A DNA stretch of 64,000 bases from Larkinella punicea (GTDB taxonomy: Bacteria > Bacteroidota > Bacteroidia > Cytophagales > Spirosomataceae), in assembly GCF_003334855.1 (NCBI RefSeq), contig NZ_QOWE01000018.1, positions 62,001-126,000 on the forward strand, written 5' to 3'. The notes under the pieces are model-generated. The model made no database searches. It had not been told where the DNA came from and was given only the letters and a program-made list of their open reading frames with translations. The first letter of the stretch is position 1; each line of letters opens with the position of its first letter. Below are positions 23,675 to 31,833 of the stretch, in pieces. Both the position numbers and the translations under genes were made by a program.

Positions 23675-26600
23675 TTATTGCGTCAACACTTTCAAGGTTA
23701 CGGATCGGGAGCCGCTCTGAACCTGTAAAAACAGCAGGCCCGGCATCGGATGCAAAACCGGCAGGGTCAGTTGTTCCACCGCAGCCGCTTTTTCCACCTG
23801 CCGTTCATTCAGCAGTCGGCCATTGACATCCGTCAGTTGCACCCGCAACGGCTGGCCTTCGGCGCCCCGGATTTCGACACGCACCTGATCCGACACTGGA
23901 TTGCCCAGCAAAACCGCCTGAAGATTGTCCCCACGTTCCGCCGACAACCGACCGCCGGAGGGCGCGCAGGTCAAGTTGATCGGTGAGCCTTTCAACACAT
24001 AGGTGCTGTTCTGGACTTTGGCACTGATTTGATGGTTGACGTTGTCTTTCACCTGCGCCGGGGTTGCAAATGCATAACCGTGGGCGCCGTTGCCTTTCTG
24101 GGCATCTTTCAAATCCTGCCGGTAGTTCTTCGCTTCGATGGTACCGATTGAGATGCCGTCGGCAAAAAACTCCACCAGCATCGGCGTGTTGGGCTTGTTG
24201 CGGTCCCACACCCAGCCCCGGATTTCCTGGCAATTCACCACCGACAAATAGCCCTCGAAGTTGCCCGTCACCACCGGCGGTGGCGTCGTCGATCCCGCCA
24301 CTACCGTCAGCACCACGCTGGTCGGCGTCGCATTCGTTCCGTCGCTGGCCGCATACGTCAATGTATATGTACCGGCAGCTCCCGTGGCCGCCGTGCCGCT
24401 GATCTGGCGGTTGCTGACCGTAAAACTCAGCCCGGAAGGCAAACCGCTCAGCGAATAGGTCAGCGATTGATTTTCAGGATCGGTAAAAACCGGTAGCGTG
24501 ACGCTGAATGCCGTTCCAATAGTGGCGGATAAAGGTGTTGTCGTGGGCGCAACGGGTGGTAGATTGATTGGTTCCCCGCTTCCCTGACAAGTCAGTGCTT
24601 TGGGCGGATTTTTCAGCATGAAACTGCTGCCCGCTACCCGTGCCGTGAGCAGATGCGGACGACCGTCTTTCAGGCTGGCAGGAATGGCAAGACTAAAGGC
24701 ATGTTTGCCGTTGCCCTTGCCCGCGTTGAGCAAATCCTGCCGAAAATCACCCGCCGGGAGTGTGGCAATGACAGTGGCTCCGTCGAGAATGTCTACTGAA
24801 ATAACGGTGTTGACTTTATCGCGATTCCAGGCCCAGCCCCGGAAGGTTTCGCAGTCCACACCGTAGACAAAACCGTCGAAACTGCCGGTGGTGGTGGGCG
24901 CACTGATCACCACCGAAGCGGTTCCGGGGGGACTGACACAACTGCCAACGGTGCAGGTTGCCGAGTAAACCCATGTCCCCACGGCAGCGGTAGAAACCGG
25001 AATTGCCGCTCCCGTTCCTTTCGTATTGTTCGACCCTGCCCAATTGACGGTGCCGCCCTCACAGCCGGAGACGGTTATTGAAACCGAAGGGGTGTTTTGG
25101 AGAACCGGCTGGGAAATACCGGCTGACAGTGCCAGCGTGGGAGCTGACATGCTGTTGCTTCCCGGTTCGTTGTTGCAGAAAGCCGTAAAGTTGCCTCCTC
25201 CGGGCAGGCCGGGGTTGTTCCAGAATTGCACGCTTTTGCTACAAAGCTTTCTGAGGGCTTCCGGAAAACAACCTGTCAACTGATTGCTAGCTAAACTGAG
25301 GTCTTTCAAATTAGACAAAACTCCTAGACTATTTGGAATTGGGCCGCTTAATTTATTGTCATTTAGCCTGAGGTATTGTAACAGGGATAAATTCCCCAGA
25401 CTGGCGGGAATCTCTCCACTTAACTTATTCATGAACAATTCAAGATATTCCAATTTAGTCAGATTCCCCAGACTACTAGGAATAGGCCCCGTTAACTCAT
25501 TATTATACAAGAAAATCTGCCTTAGTTTTGACATATTACCGAAGCTTTCCGGGATCGATCCACTGAGCTTATTATGATCGGCATAAAACCTATCGAGATT
25601 AATCAGATTTCCCAATTCATCAGGAATTTCGCCAGTTAGCTCATTATTATATAAAGCCAAAGCTTGCAGATTGACAAGATTTCCCAAACTATTGGGGATT
25701 GGTCCACTCAGTTTGTTGTTGTACAACCCGAGACCGGTCAGTTTTGTCAGATTTCCTAAACTACTGGGAATTTCTCCACTCAACTTATTATCATTTAAGG
25801 AAAGCGAAATCAGCTTTGTAAGACTTCCCAAACTGGCAGGAATTTCCCCAGTTAATTGGTTGAAACTTAAAGCAATAGAAATTAAATTTGGCAAATTCGC
25901 CAAACTACCAGGGATTGATCCCGTCAACTGGTTGAAGAACAAGCTAAGAGACGCCAGATTAGAAAGATTCCCGAAACTACTGGGAATCTCCCCGCTCAAC
26001 TGATTGGAAGTCAGGCTAAGTTGCCATAAGCTGGTCAAATTTCCTAAGCTAGCAGGAATCGTTCCTACTAGATTGTTGTTTTCCAGTTTGATTTCACCCA
26101 CCCGGTTATTAATACAAGAGACGCCATACCAGCCACATGGGTTATTGTCCGTCAGCCACTTATCAGATTTTTTCCAGCCGGAGCCGTTGGTGGAATTGTA
26201 AAGATCGGCTAAGGGCGCATAATCGGGATGTGGGTCGGCACCGGATGCCAGTAAGCTGATCACGACCGAAGCCGTTCCGGGCAGGCTAACACAACTCCCC
26301 ACGGTGCAGGTAGCCGAATAAACCCGCGTGCCGGTGGCTGACGTGGGTACGGTAATGGTGAATCCACTCCCGGCGGTATTGTTCGGTCCCGACCAATTGA
26401 CGGTGCCGCCCTCACAGCCGGAGACGGTTATTGAAACCGAAGGGGTGTTTTGGAGAACCGGCTGGGAAATACCGGCTGACAGTGCCAGCGTGGGAGCCGA
26501 CATGCTGTTGCTACCCCGTTCGTTGTTGCAGAAAGCCGTAAAGTTGCCTCTGCCGGGCAGGCCGGGGTTATTGTAGAAATTTACGGCTTTGCCACATAAT

Positions 26601-28546
26601 ACTCGCAAAGATTCCGGAAAGCAGCCACTTAGTTGATTGTTGTATAGCCAAAGGTATTCCAGTTTTGACAGATTCCCTAAATTGGCGGGAATGGGTCCGC
26701 TCAATTGGTTATTTTGTAAACGAAGGGATTGCAAATTGGTCAAGTTACCCAAACTTGATGGAATTACCCCGGTTAATTGATTGTCACTTAGAACCAGATT
26801 TTCCAGTTTATTTAAATTTCCAAGGCTAGCGGGAATAGACCCGGTTAATTGATTGACATTCAGGCCGATAAATCGCAAATTGGTTAAACTTCCCAAAAAT
26901 TCCGGAATCGATCCGGTTAATTGATTTAGGGTTAGGTAAAACTGATCCAGTTTAGCCAGGTTTCTAAAATTGTCAGGAATCGAGCCGGTTAACTGATTGC
27001 GGGACAAGGAAAGGTGCTCCAGGGCTACCAGATTCCCCAGACTGCCTGGGATGGGTCCACTCAACTCGTTATAGTCCAACGTTAAATACCAAACCTTGGT
27101 TAGATTTCCCAGGCTAGCCGGTATTTCACCACTCAATTTATTGGTACTCAAACTTAAAAACCGCAGATTGACAAGGTTCCCCAAACTACCGGGGATAGCG
27201 CCTTCCAGCTTATTCTCCATCATTGAAAGGGAAGTCAGATTAATCAAGTTCCCAAAACTGTCAGGTATTGGCCCGCTCAATTGATTGAAGTTGAAGTTAA
27301 TGCCCTGTAGATTGGTTAGATTTCCCAGACTAGTCGGAATTGATCCACTTAGCTGGTTGGTACCAATTGAAAGGTCTTGCAGACTGGTTAGATTCCCCAA
27401 ACTGCCGGGAATGGTACCCGTCAACTTATTTGCGCCCAAAGAAAGGTATTGCAGGTTCGTTAAATTTCCTAAACTGGCCGGAATTTCACCGCTTAACTGA
27501 TTTTCATACAAATAAAGACTTTGCAACTTGGTTAGATCTCCCAGGCTACCGGGGATGATGCCCGTCAACTTATTGGTGCCAAAAGAAAGATAGCTCAGTT
27601 TGGTTAAACTTTCCAGGTTACCGGGAATCTCCCCGCTTAACTCATTATTATTCAAATACATTACCTGCAAGTTGGATAAGTTCCCCAAACTGCCCGGTAT
27701 CGCTCCCGTCAATTTATTGAAAGCCAAACTCAGCGTTTGCAGGCTTGTCATACCACCCAAACTGGCAGGAATAGTACCAGTCAAATTGTTTCGACTCACC
27801 ATAATTGACAATAAATTGACTAGATTCCCCAGACTGGCAGGAATCTCTCCACTCAACTGATTGTAATCCAAAGTAAGGTATTTAAGATTATTTAAATTAC
27901 CCAGACTAGCAGGAATCTCCCCACTCAATTGGTTGTAGTAAAGGTTTATAGACTGTAGATTGATCATATTACCCACACTACCGGGGATTTCACCACTTAA
28001 CTGATTATTGCTTAAAACAAGGTTTTCTAAATTGGTAAGCTTACTCAAGTCGCCGGGGATTTCTCCAGTCAACTTATTTTCCTGTAAGGAAAGATATTTC
28101 AAATTTGATAGGTTTCCCAAACTGTTAGGAATACTTCCACTTAACTCATTTTTACGTAAAAAAAGATTTTGCAAACTGGTCAGATTTCCCAGACTTTCAG
28201 GAAGTGTACCACTTAACTTATTCTCACTCAAATAAATATCCGTCACCCGGTTATTCGTGCAGGAAACTCCATACCACCCGCACGGATTATTGTCCGTCAG
28301 CCACTTATCAGAATTCTTCCAACCCGAGCCATTGGTCGCATTATACAAATCGGCCAGCGGAGCATAATCGGGATGCGGATCGGCGCCGGAAGCCAGCGAA
28401 GAGGCCGCTAACCCGAAAACGATGAGCATTCCTAAAAACCGGGAGCATACAACCGTTCGGCTGAGCCAGTGGCGGTTTTTCCGCAAAAAGAGAGGGTTTC
28501 CGGCCATGCGTAGCCGATTCGTTCCGGTTGGGTAAAAATGATTCAT
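23675..28546 (-). CDS. giant secreted plant-type leucine-rich-repeat protein with T9SS sorting domain
   Basis: 1,623 residues. A long signal region (about 1-53, ATG 28546 or Met14) is followed by a plant-like LRR cap (DYAPLADLYNATNGSGW ... NPCGWYGVSC). About two dozen 24-residue repeats of the type LxGxIPxSLGNLxxLxxLxL then run to about 650. An Ig-like linker, a second LRR cap and about a dozen repeats follow (about 770-1120). After that come a second Ig-like linker, two related domains (GFVYGVDCETFRGWAWNR and GYLSVVNCQEIRGWVWDR) around a He_PIG-type Ig domain, and a C-terminal sorting domain (about 1545-1623: LGNPVSDQVRVEI ... GLLFLQVQSG). It should be exported by type IX secretion and anchored or released at the surface. 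The role is probably adhesion or ligand binding; the partner is unknown. The internal duplication is visible at DNA level. Confidence 0.88.
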   Translation of the reverse strand: MNHFYPTGTNRLRMAGNPLFLRKNRHWLSRTVVCSRFLGMLIVFGLAASSLASGADPHPDYAPLADLYNATNGSGWKNSDKWLTDNNPCGWYGVSCTNNRVTDIYLSENKLSGTLPESLGNLTSLQNLFLRKNELSGSIPNSLGNLSNLKYLSLQENKLTGEIPGDLSKLTNLENLVLSNNQLSGEIPGSVGNMINLQSINLYYNQLSGEIPASLGNLNNLKYLTLDYNQLSGEIPASLGNLVNLLSIMVSRNNLTGTIPASLGGMTSLQTLSLAFNKLTGAIPGSLGNLSNLQVMYLNNNELSGEIPGNLESLTKLSYLSFGTNKLTGIIPGSLGDLTKLQSLYLYENQLSGEIPASLGNLTNLQYLSLGANKLTGTIPGSLGNLTSLQDLSIGTNQLSGSIPTSLGNLTNLQGINFNFNQLSGPIPDSFGNLINLTSLSMMENKLEGAIPGSLGNLVNLRFLSLSTNKLSGEIPASLGNLTKVWYLTLDYNELSGPIPGSLGNLVALEHLSLSRNQLTGSIPDNFRNLAKLDQFYLTLNQLTGSIPEFLGSLTNLRFIGLNVNQLTGSIPASLGNLNKLENLVLSDNQLTGVIPSSLGNLTNLQSLRLQNNQLSGPIPANLGNLSKLEYLWLYNNQLSGCFPESLRVLCGKAVNFYNNPGLPGRGNFTAFCNNERGSNSMSAPTLALSAGISQPVLQNTPSVSITVSGCEGGTVNWSGPNNTAGSGFTITVPTSATGTRVYSATCTVGSCVSLPGTASVVISLLASGADPHPDYAPLADLYNSTNGSGWKKSDKWLTDNNPCGWYGVSCINNRVGEIKLENNNLVGTIPASLGNLTSLWQLSLTSNQLSGEIPSSFGNLSNLASLSLFFNQLTGSIPGSLANLPNLISIALSFNQLTGEIPASLGSLTKLISLSLNDNKLSGEIPSSLGNLTKLTGLGLYNNKLSGPIPNSLGNLVNLQALALYNNELTGEIPDELGNLINLDRFYADHNKLSGSIPESFGNMSKLRQIFLYNNELTGPIPSSLGNLTKLEYLELFMNKLSGEIPASLGNLSLLQYLRLNDNKLSGPIPNSLGVLSNLKDLSLASNQLTGCFPEALRKLCSKSVQFWNNPGLPGGGNFTAFCNNEPGSNSMSAPTLALSAGISQPVLQNTPSVSITVSGCEGGTVNWAGSNNTKGTGAAIPVSTAAVGTWVYSATCTVGSCVSPPGTASVVISAPTTTGSFDGFVYGVDCETFRGWAWNRDKVNTVISVDILDGATVIATLPAGDFRQDLLNAGKGNGKHAFSLAIPASLKDGRPHLLTARVAGSSFMLKNPPKALTCQGSGEPINLPPVAPTTTPLSATIGTAFSVTLPVFTDPENQSLTYSLSGLPSGLSFTVSNRQISGTAATGAAGTYTLTYAASDGTNATPTSVVLTVVAGSTTPPPVVTGNFEGYLSVVNCQEIRGWVWDRNKPNTPMLVEFFADGISIGTIEAKNYRQDLKDAQKGNGAHGYAFATPAQVKDNVNHQISAKVQNSTYVLKGSPINLTCAPSGGRLSAERGDNLQAVLLGNPVSDQVRVEIRGAEGQPLRVQLTDVNGRLLNERQVEKAAAVEQLTLPVLHPMPGLLFLQVQSGSRSVTLKVLTQ
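25024..25217 (-). repeat. internal direct repeat of LRR gene, copy B
   Basis: 194 bases nearly identical to 26377-26570 (constant offset 1,353). They encode the end of an LRR block and the Ig-like linker SMSAPTLALSAGISQPVLQN. High identity indicates recent duplication or gene conversion. Confidence 0.85.
26377..26570 (-). repeat. internal direct repeat of LRR gene, copy A
   Basis: Partner of 25024-25217. A second, more diverged pair is formed by the LRR caps at about 26114-26250 and 28258-28395, so the whole cap-LRR-linker unit was duplicated. Confidence 0.85.
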
Positions 28547-28988
28547 AAATAAAGTAAACTATGTGGGAATTGGGGTTTATTACTCAAAAATGTCCGTTAT
28601 CCATCGGCTTTTCAGGCCAATGGAGGCAACACGCAGCAGTACGATGGAGTCTATACGTCCACTAATCGACGGATACGCGTCCAGTTGCTTCTAAAAAGAA
28701 AGATGGGAGAAATTGATCGGCGAGGTGAGATCAGGAGTAGCCGATGCGTTTAAAAGGGCTGTCAAACCCCAACAGGAAACGAGAATACCGGCACTTCATG
28801 GCCAGCGAGAAAACGAGTGAAGAAAAATACATCTGGCCAGAGAAAAGGGGAAATAAATAATCGTTTTAAAACGCTATAGAAACGTATAAAGCATTACCTG
28901 TATGTTCGTTTCTACTTGTACAAATATACAAAATTGGTTTGACATACACCCGTAATCAAAGCGTTATTTTTCAACCGAAAAAGGGAAA
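28547..28988. other. 442-bp intergenic region
   Basis: No gene is recognised. It must carry the promoter of the LRR gene and the 3' end of the caspase operon. A minus-strand TATATTTG (28928-28921) fits the -7 consensus but lies 375 bases from the LRR start. A 12-base palindrome CGTTTTAAAACG is at 28861-28872. The region is AT-rich towards the caspase gene. Confidence 0.5.
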
Positions 28989-30119
28989 TTAAAAAATCAG
29001 TTTCGTCCGCAAACTCGAGGTTTGAAAAGGGCGTTGTGCGTTGCCCGTGCGGTTCATTACTTCATTGGTTGTGTCCTGAAAAATATCATCAAACCGCTCG
29101 CCTTTTCGCAGAAACTTCAGCAGAGCCATCGTAAAGGTTCCATTACGCCCCGTACCGTTTTGAGCCACACTACCCGGTGCTGTCGCATAACCAATAAACA
29201 AATTATCGATCCGGGCCTGAGCCAGATCGATGGTTTTAAAACCCCGGTCTACCTCGCCCCTACTCCAGCTTCGGAATGGATTTTCGCGACAGGCATCCAG
29301 CAAAACAATGCTGTTTTTGGCACCCAGTTCCCGAAACTCATCGAGTACCCGGCTGACCGGAAACGCTTCGTAACGCACATCCTCTTTTTGCTCCAGTTTG
29401 GCACCAGTCGGGATCATGTAGTTTTCGCCGGCGACCTCAATTCCGTGGCCCGCATAAAAAAACAGGGCCGCATCCGCACCTTTAGCTGTCCGGTTAAATT
29501 GCTGAAACGCCTTTTCGAAACTTTGTTTATCCGCCAGATCTTCATGGCGTGTCACCGTAAACCCCAATGACTGAAGCCGTTCGGCAATATCGCGGGCATC
29601 GTTGAGCGGACGCCCTTCCAGCCCACGACCTTCCAAATAACCGGAATTCCCGACGATAAACGCATAGCGGCTTTTTGAAACAGAAGATGTTAAAACCGGC
29701 GTGACCCGATTTTCATTCCGGATAGGTGGAGTCTCGATTTTTTTTGCATAGGATCTATTTCTGAATGCCGATTTTTTATCCAGAAAAATTGCTAGTGTTA
29801 GTGTATCTCCTTGCCTTAATCCTACGCATTTGTACGTATAATTACTGTATCCCAGCGATGTAAACATAATTTCAACGGGGTTCGAACCATATTTTGGCTG
29901 TCCATATTCATCTATAGCATCAATATGAAGACTAAATTCCCCGTCACTATTGGTCTGTGTTCCAATGGTCGTCCCCCTCCAGACTATACTAATTTTCGGA
30001 ATCCGTATATTCTCTGAATAACTATAAACAGCTCCCCTGATCACAACTGGTTTCTGAGCATTGATGTGGCCACAACAAATGAATATAACCACCAAAGACA
30101 GTACAAAAGCACGTATCAT
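28989..30119 (-). CDS. secreted caspase-family (C14) peptidase with N-terminal regulatory beta domain
   Basis: 376 residues from ATG 30119 (MIRAFVLSLVVIFICCGHIN), chosen for its signal peptide; the frame is open 17 codons further. Residues ~25-115 form a CarboxypepD_reg-like domain (VVIRGAVYSYSENIRIPKIS). The caspase fold begins near residue 150 (RYAFIVGNSGYLEG). The catalytic His225 lies in FFYAGHGIE and Cys277 in LLDACRENPF. The cleavage specificity of bacterial C14 proteins is usually after Arg/Lys or Asp. It is the last gene of an operon with a lectin-like secreted protein and a lipoprotein, so it should act in the periplasm or outside. A second caspase gene lies at 38365-41166 in a different architecture. 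Confidence 0.87.
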   Translation of the reverse strand: MIRAFVLSLVVIFICCGHINAQKPVVIRGAVYSYSENIRIPKISIVWRGTTIGTQTNSDGEFSLHIDAIDEYGQPKYGSNPVEIMFTSLGYSNYTYKCVGLRQGDTLTLAIFLDKKSAFRNRSYAKKIETPPIRNENRVTPVLTSSVSKSRYAFIVGNSGYLEGRGLEGRPLNDARDIAERLQSLGFTVTRHEDLADKQSFEKAFQQFNRTAKGADAALFFYAGHGIEVAGENYMIPTGAKLEQKEDVRYEAFPVSRVLDEFRELGAKNSIVLLDACRENPFRSWSRGEVDRGFKTIDLAQARIDNLFIGYATAPGSVAQNGTGRNGTFTMALLKFLRKGERFDDIFQDTTNEVMNRTGNAQRPFQTSSLRTKLIF

Positions 30120-30174
30120 TTTCTGAAAAGGAATGGTAATTGAATCTTGAGCATCGTCCGATTTTCGCAAGATA

Positions 30175-31119
30175 CTATTTCACGAAAACCTGTGGAGGTG
30201 AATACCGCATCTTTTTGTTGTTGCCTCCATAGCGCTTTACCCACAAATCGTGCGGCAGCACGTCCAGGATCAGGTGCAGGTGCCGGGCTTCCATGTTATC
30301 GGCATCGCCATTGCCGAGCCAGAACCCAAAATCAAACGATCCCTGGTCATTGCCGGTATCGGTCGCGGTGCCCCTCAACAGCGTTCCCCGGTCATAAACG
30401 CACTGGCATCCGGAATACTTGCCGGTGCCCCGGTAGGAGTTATTGAAACCGTGGTAGACCCAGGAGTTGGGCCATTCGCGGATCCACCCATTGCCTTGCC
30501 GGTCGTGCTCACCATCGCCGGGCTCCTTCAGCGGACAGTGGTTGAACTGGTTGCGGTTGACGTGGTAATACTGCTTCAGCACAAAAATACGCACCTGATA
30601 CTGTTCGCTGTTGTTGTCGACATCGTTGTCGTTGATATCCAGCATCAATTCGCCGGTCGACTTGCTCAGGAAGTAATCGCCCGCGACGTAATTGGGACCG
30701 TCCTCTTTGATCATCCGGTCTTCCGATACCATAAAAATATTTTTAACCGTTTCATCATAGCTGCGGAACATCTTCCGGCAACTCCCGCTTTCCGGCCCAA
30801 TTTGCCACATCAGCGCCCCGTGCAATACAGACCGACGCTTATTGAAAAAGTTATCGAAACTCTTGGGAAGACCAACCGGATAGGCCGACCCATAAAACAG
30901 GCCCACCCGGATTTTCCCCAGGGCTTCGATATAAACATAATCATCAAATCCAACCTGAATACCGGTTCTCAAAGGCTGTTTCAGATTACCCGGAACCGAT
31001 ACGGTTTTAGCCACAAAATAGCTGTCCGGTGATTGGGCTGCGACGTTTTCCGTACCCGTCAGCACCAGGACGAGCAGGAGAAAACCGATTGTTTTGTACA
31101 TATACAGTGGCGTTTCCAT
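30175..31119 (-). CDS. secreted protein with LecA-like (PA-IL) carbohydrate-binding features
   Basis: 314 residues. ATG 31119 overlaps the upstream stop (TGATG). The signal peptide ends near VAAQ (residue ~29). The segments LRTGIQVGFDDYVYIEALGK, GALMWQIG, YFLSKSTGELMLDINDNDVD and QYQVRIFV follow the order of the LecA/PA-IL-like galactose-binding domain, in which the Asp/Asn-rich NDND loop binds calcium and sugar. The C-terminal half (about 185-314) is Cys- and Trp-rich (GCQCVYDRG, WIREWPNSWVYHGF) and not recognised. It is between a lipoprotein and a caspase in one operon, perhaps a surface recognition part of a three-protein unit. The lectin call is by pattern only. Confidence 0.6.
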   Translation of the reverse strand: METPLYMYKTIGFLLLVLVLTGTENVAAQSPDSYFVAKTVSVPGNLKQPLRTGIQVGFDDYVYIEALGKIRVGLFYGSAYPVGLPKSFDNFFNKRRSVLHGALMWQIGPESGSCRKMFRSYDETVKNIFMVSEDRMIKEDGPNYVAGDYFLSKSTGELMLDINDNDVDNNSEQYQVRIFVLKQYYHVNRNQFNHCPLKEPGDGEHDRQGNGWIREWPNSWVYHGFNNSYRGTGKYSGCQCVYDRGTLLRGTATDTGNDQGSFDFGFWLGNGDADNMEARHLHLILDVLPHDLWVKRYGGNNKKMRYSPPQVFVK

Positions 31120-31580
31120 CAATTCCCTTTGCTCAATTCATCAGCCGCCACGTTGATCAGCGTGCCAATCATCAACCCCTGCAAATCGTGGCCCAGCGCA
31201 CAGTCGTTCACGCGTTCCATTCTAAACTGGGGCTGGGTGCCATCGTCGTTGACGTAGAGATAACCCCGGGCTTCCACCTGGCACTCATCGCAAATCCAGC
31301 ACCCTCGCCCCACCCAGGTCGAGGTCATGTCGATGGTGTATCGACGGGTATCCGGGTCGTAATTCCACTGGTTGGTGATGCCCTGGTAATCGCGGCCCGT
31401 GTTCGGGTAATACTGGTTCATGAGCAGACCGGCATACTGGCCGACGAACGCATTGGCTTCCTGATAACTGCCCTGGTAAACCGGTTCTCTCGTCGTGTTG
31501 CAGGAGAACAATGTAAGCAGACCAACGACACAGGCGACCGTAATTCCGGTCCGATTGCGAAAGGCGACAAGTGATTTCAT
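31119..31580 (-). CDS. small lipoprotein of unknown function
   Basis: 153 residues. The signal sequence (ACVVGLLTLFSC) has a lipobox cysteine at residue 27. The mature part has the motif CWICDECQVEARGYLYV with three closely spaced cysteines, which could bind metal or form disulfides, and NDCALGHDLQGLMIGTLIN near the end. No known domain is recognised. It is the first gene of the operon with the lectin-like protein (1-base overlap, TGATG) and the caspase, so it may anchor or regulate them in the envelope. Confidence 0.6.
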   Translation of the reverse strand: MKSLVAFRNRTGITVACVVGLLTLFSCNTTREPVYQGSYQEANAFVGQYAGLLMNQYYPNTGRDYQGITNQWNYDPDTRRYTIDMTSTWVGRGCWICDECQVEARGYLYVNDDGTQPQFRMERVNDCALGHDLQGLMIGTLINVAADELSKGN

Positions 31581-31833
31581 AACAGAAAAATAGTTTATGG
31601 TTTTCCGCCCCGTCCGAAGCGTTTGACCATCTATTCTGTCTACGGTTTCAAGGTTATCGGCTTCTTTAATTTTTTTTCAACTACGGGAAAAGCTTCCTTT
31701 CAAAAAATACCCACTTTCTGCTATTTGTACTCAAGCCTGCCATGATTTTACACCATTTAGTTGGAGTGAATGGGTAATTCTGCGTAAACTTCTGGCATTC
31801 AAAGACGTAGAATCCTCTTTTCAGCCTGATCGT

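Noticed and set aside
23675-28546. Regularly spaced repeats as a CRISPR array
   Set aside because: The ~72-base periodicity is the DNA of 24-residue leucine-rich repeats in one open frame with diverged units and no spacers.
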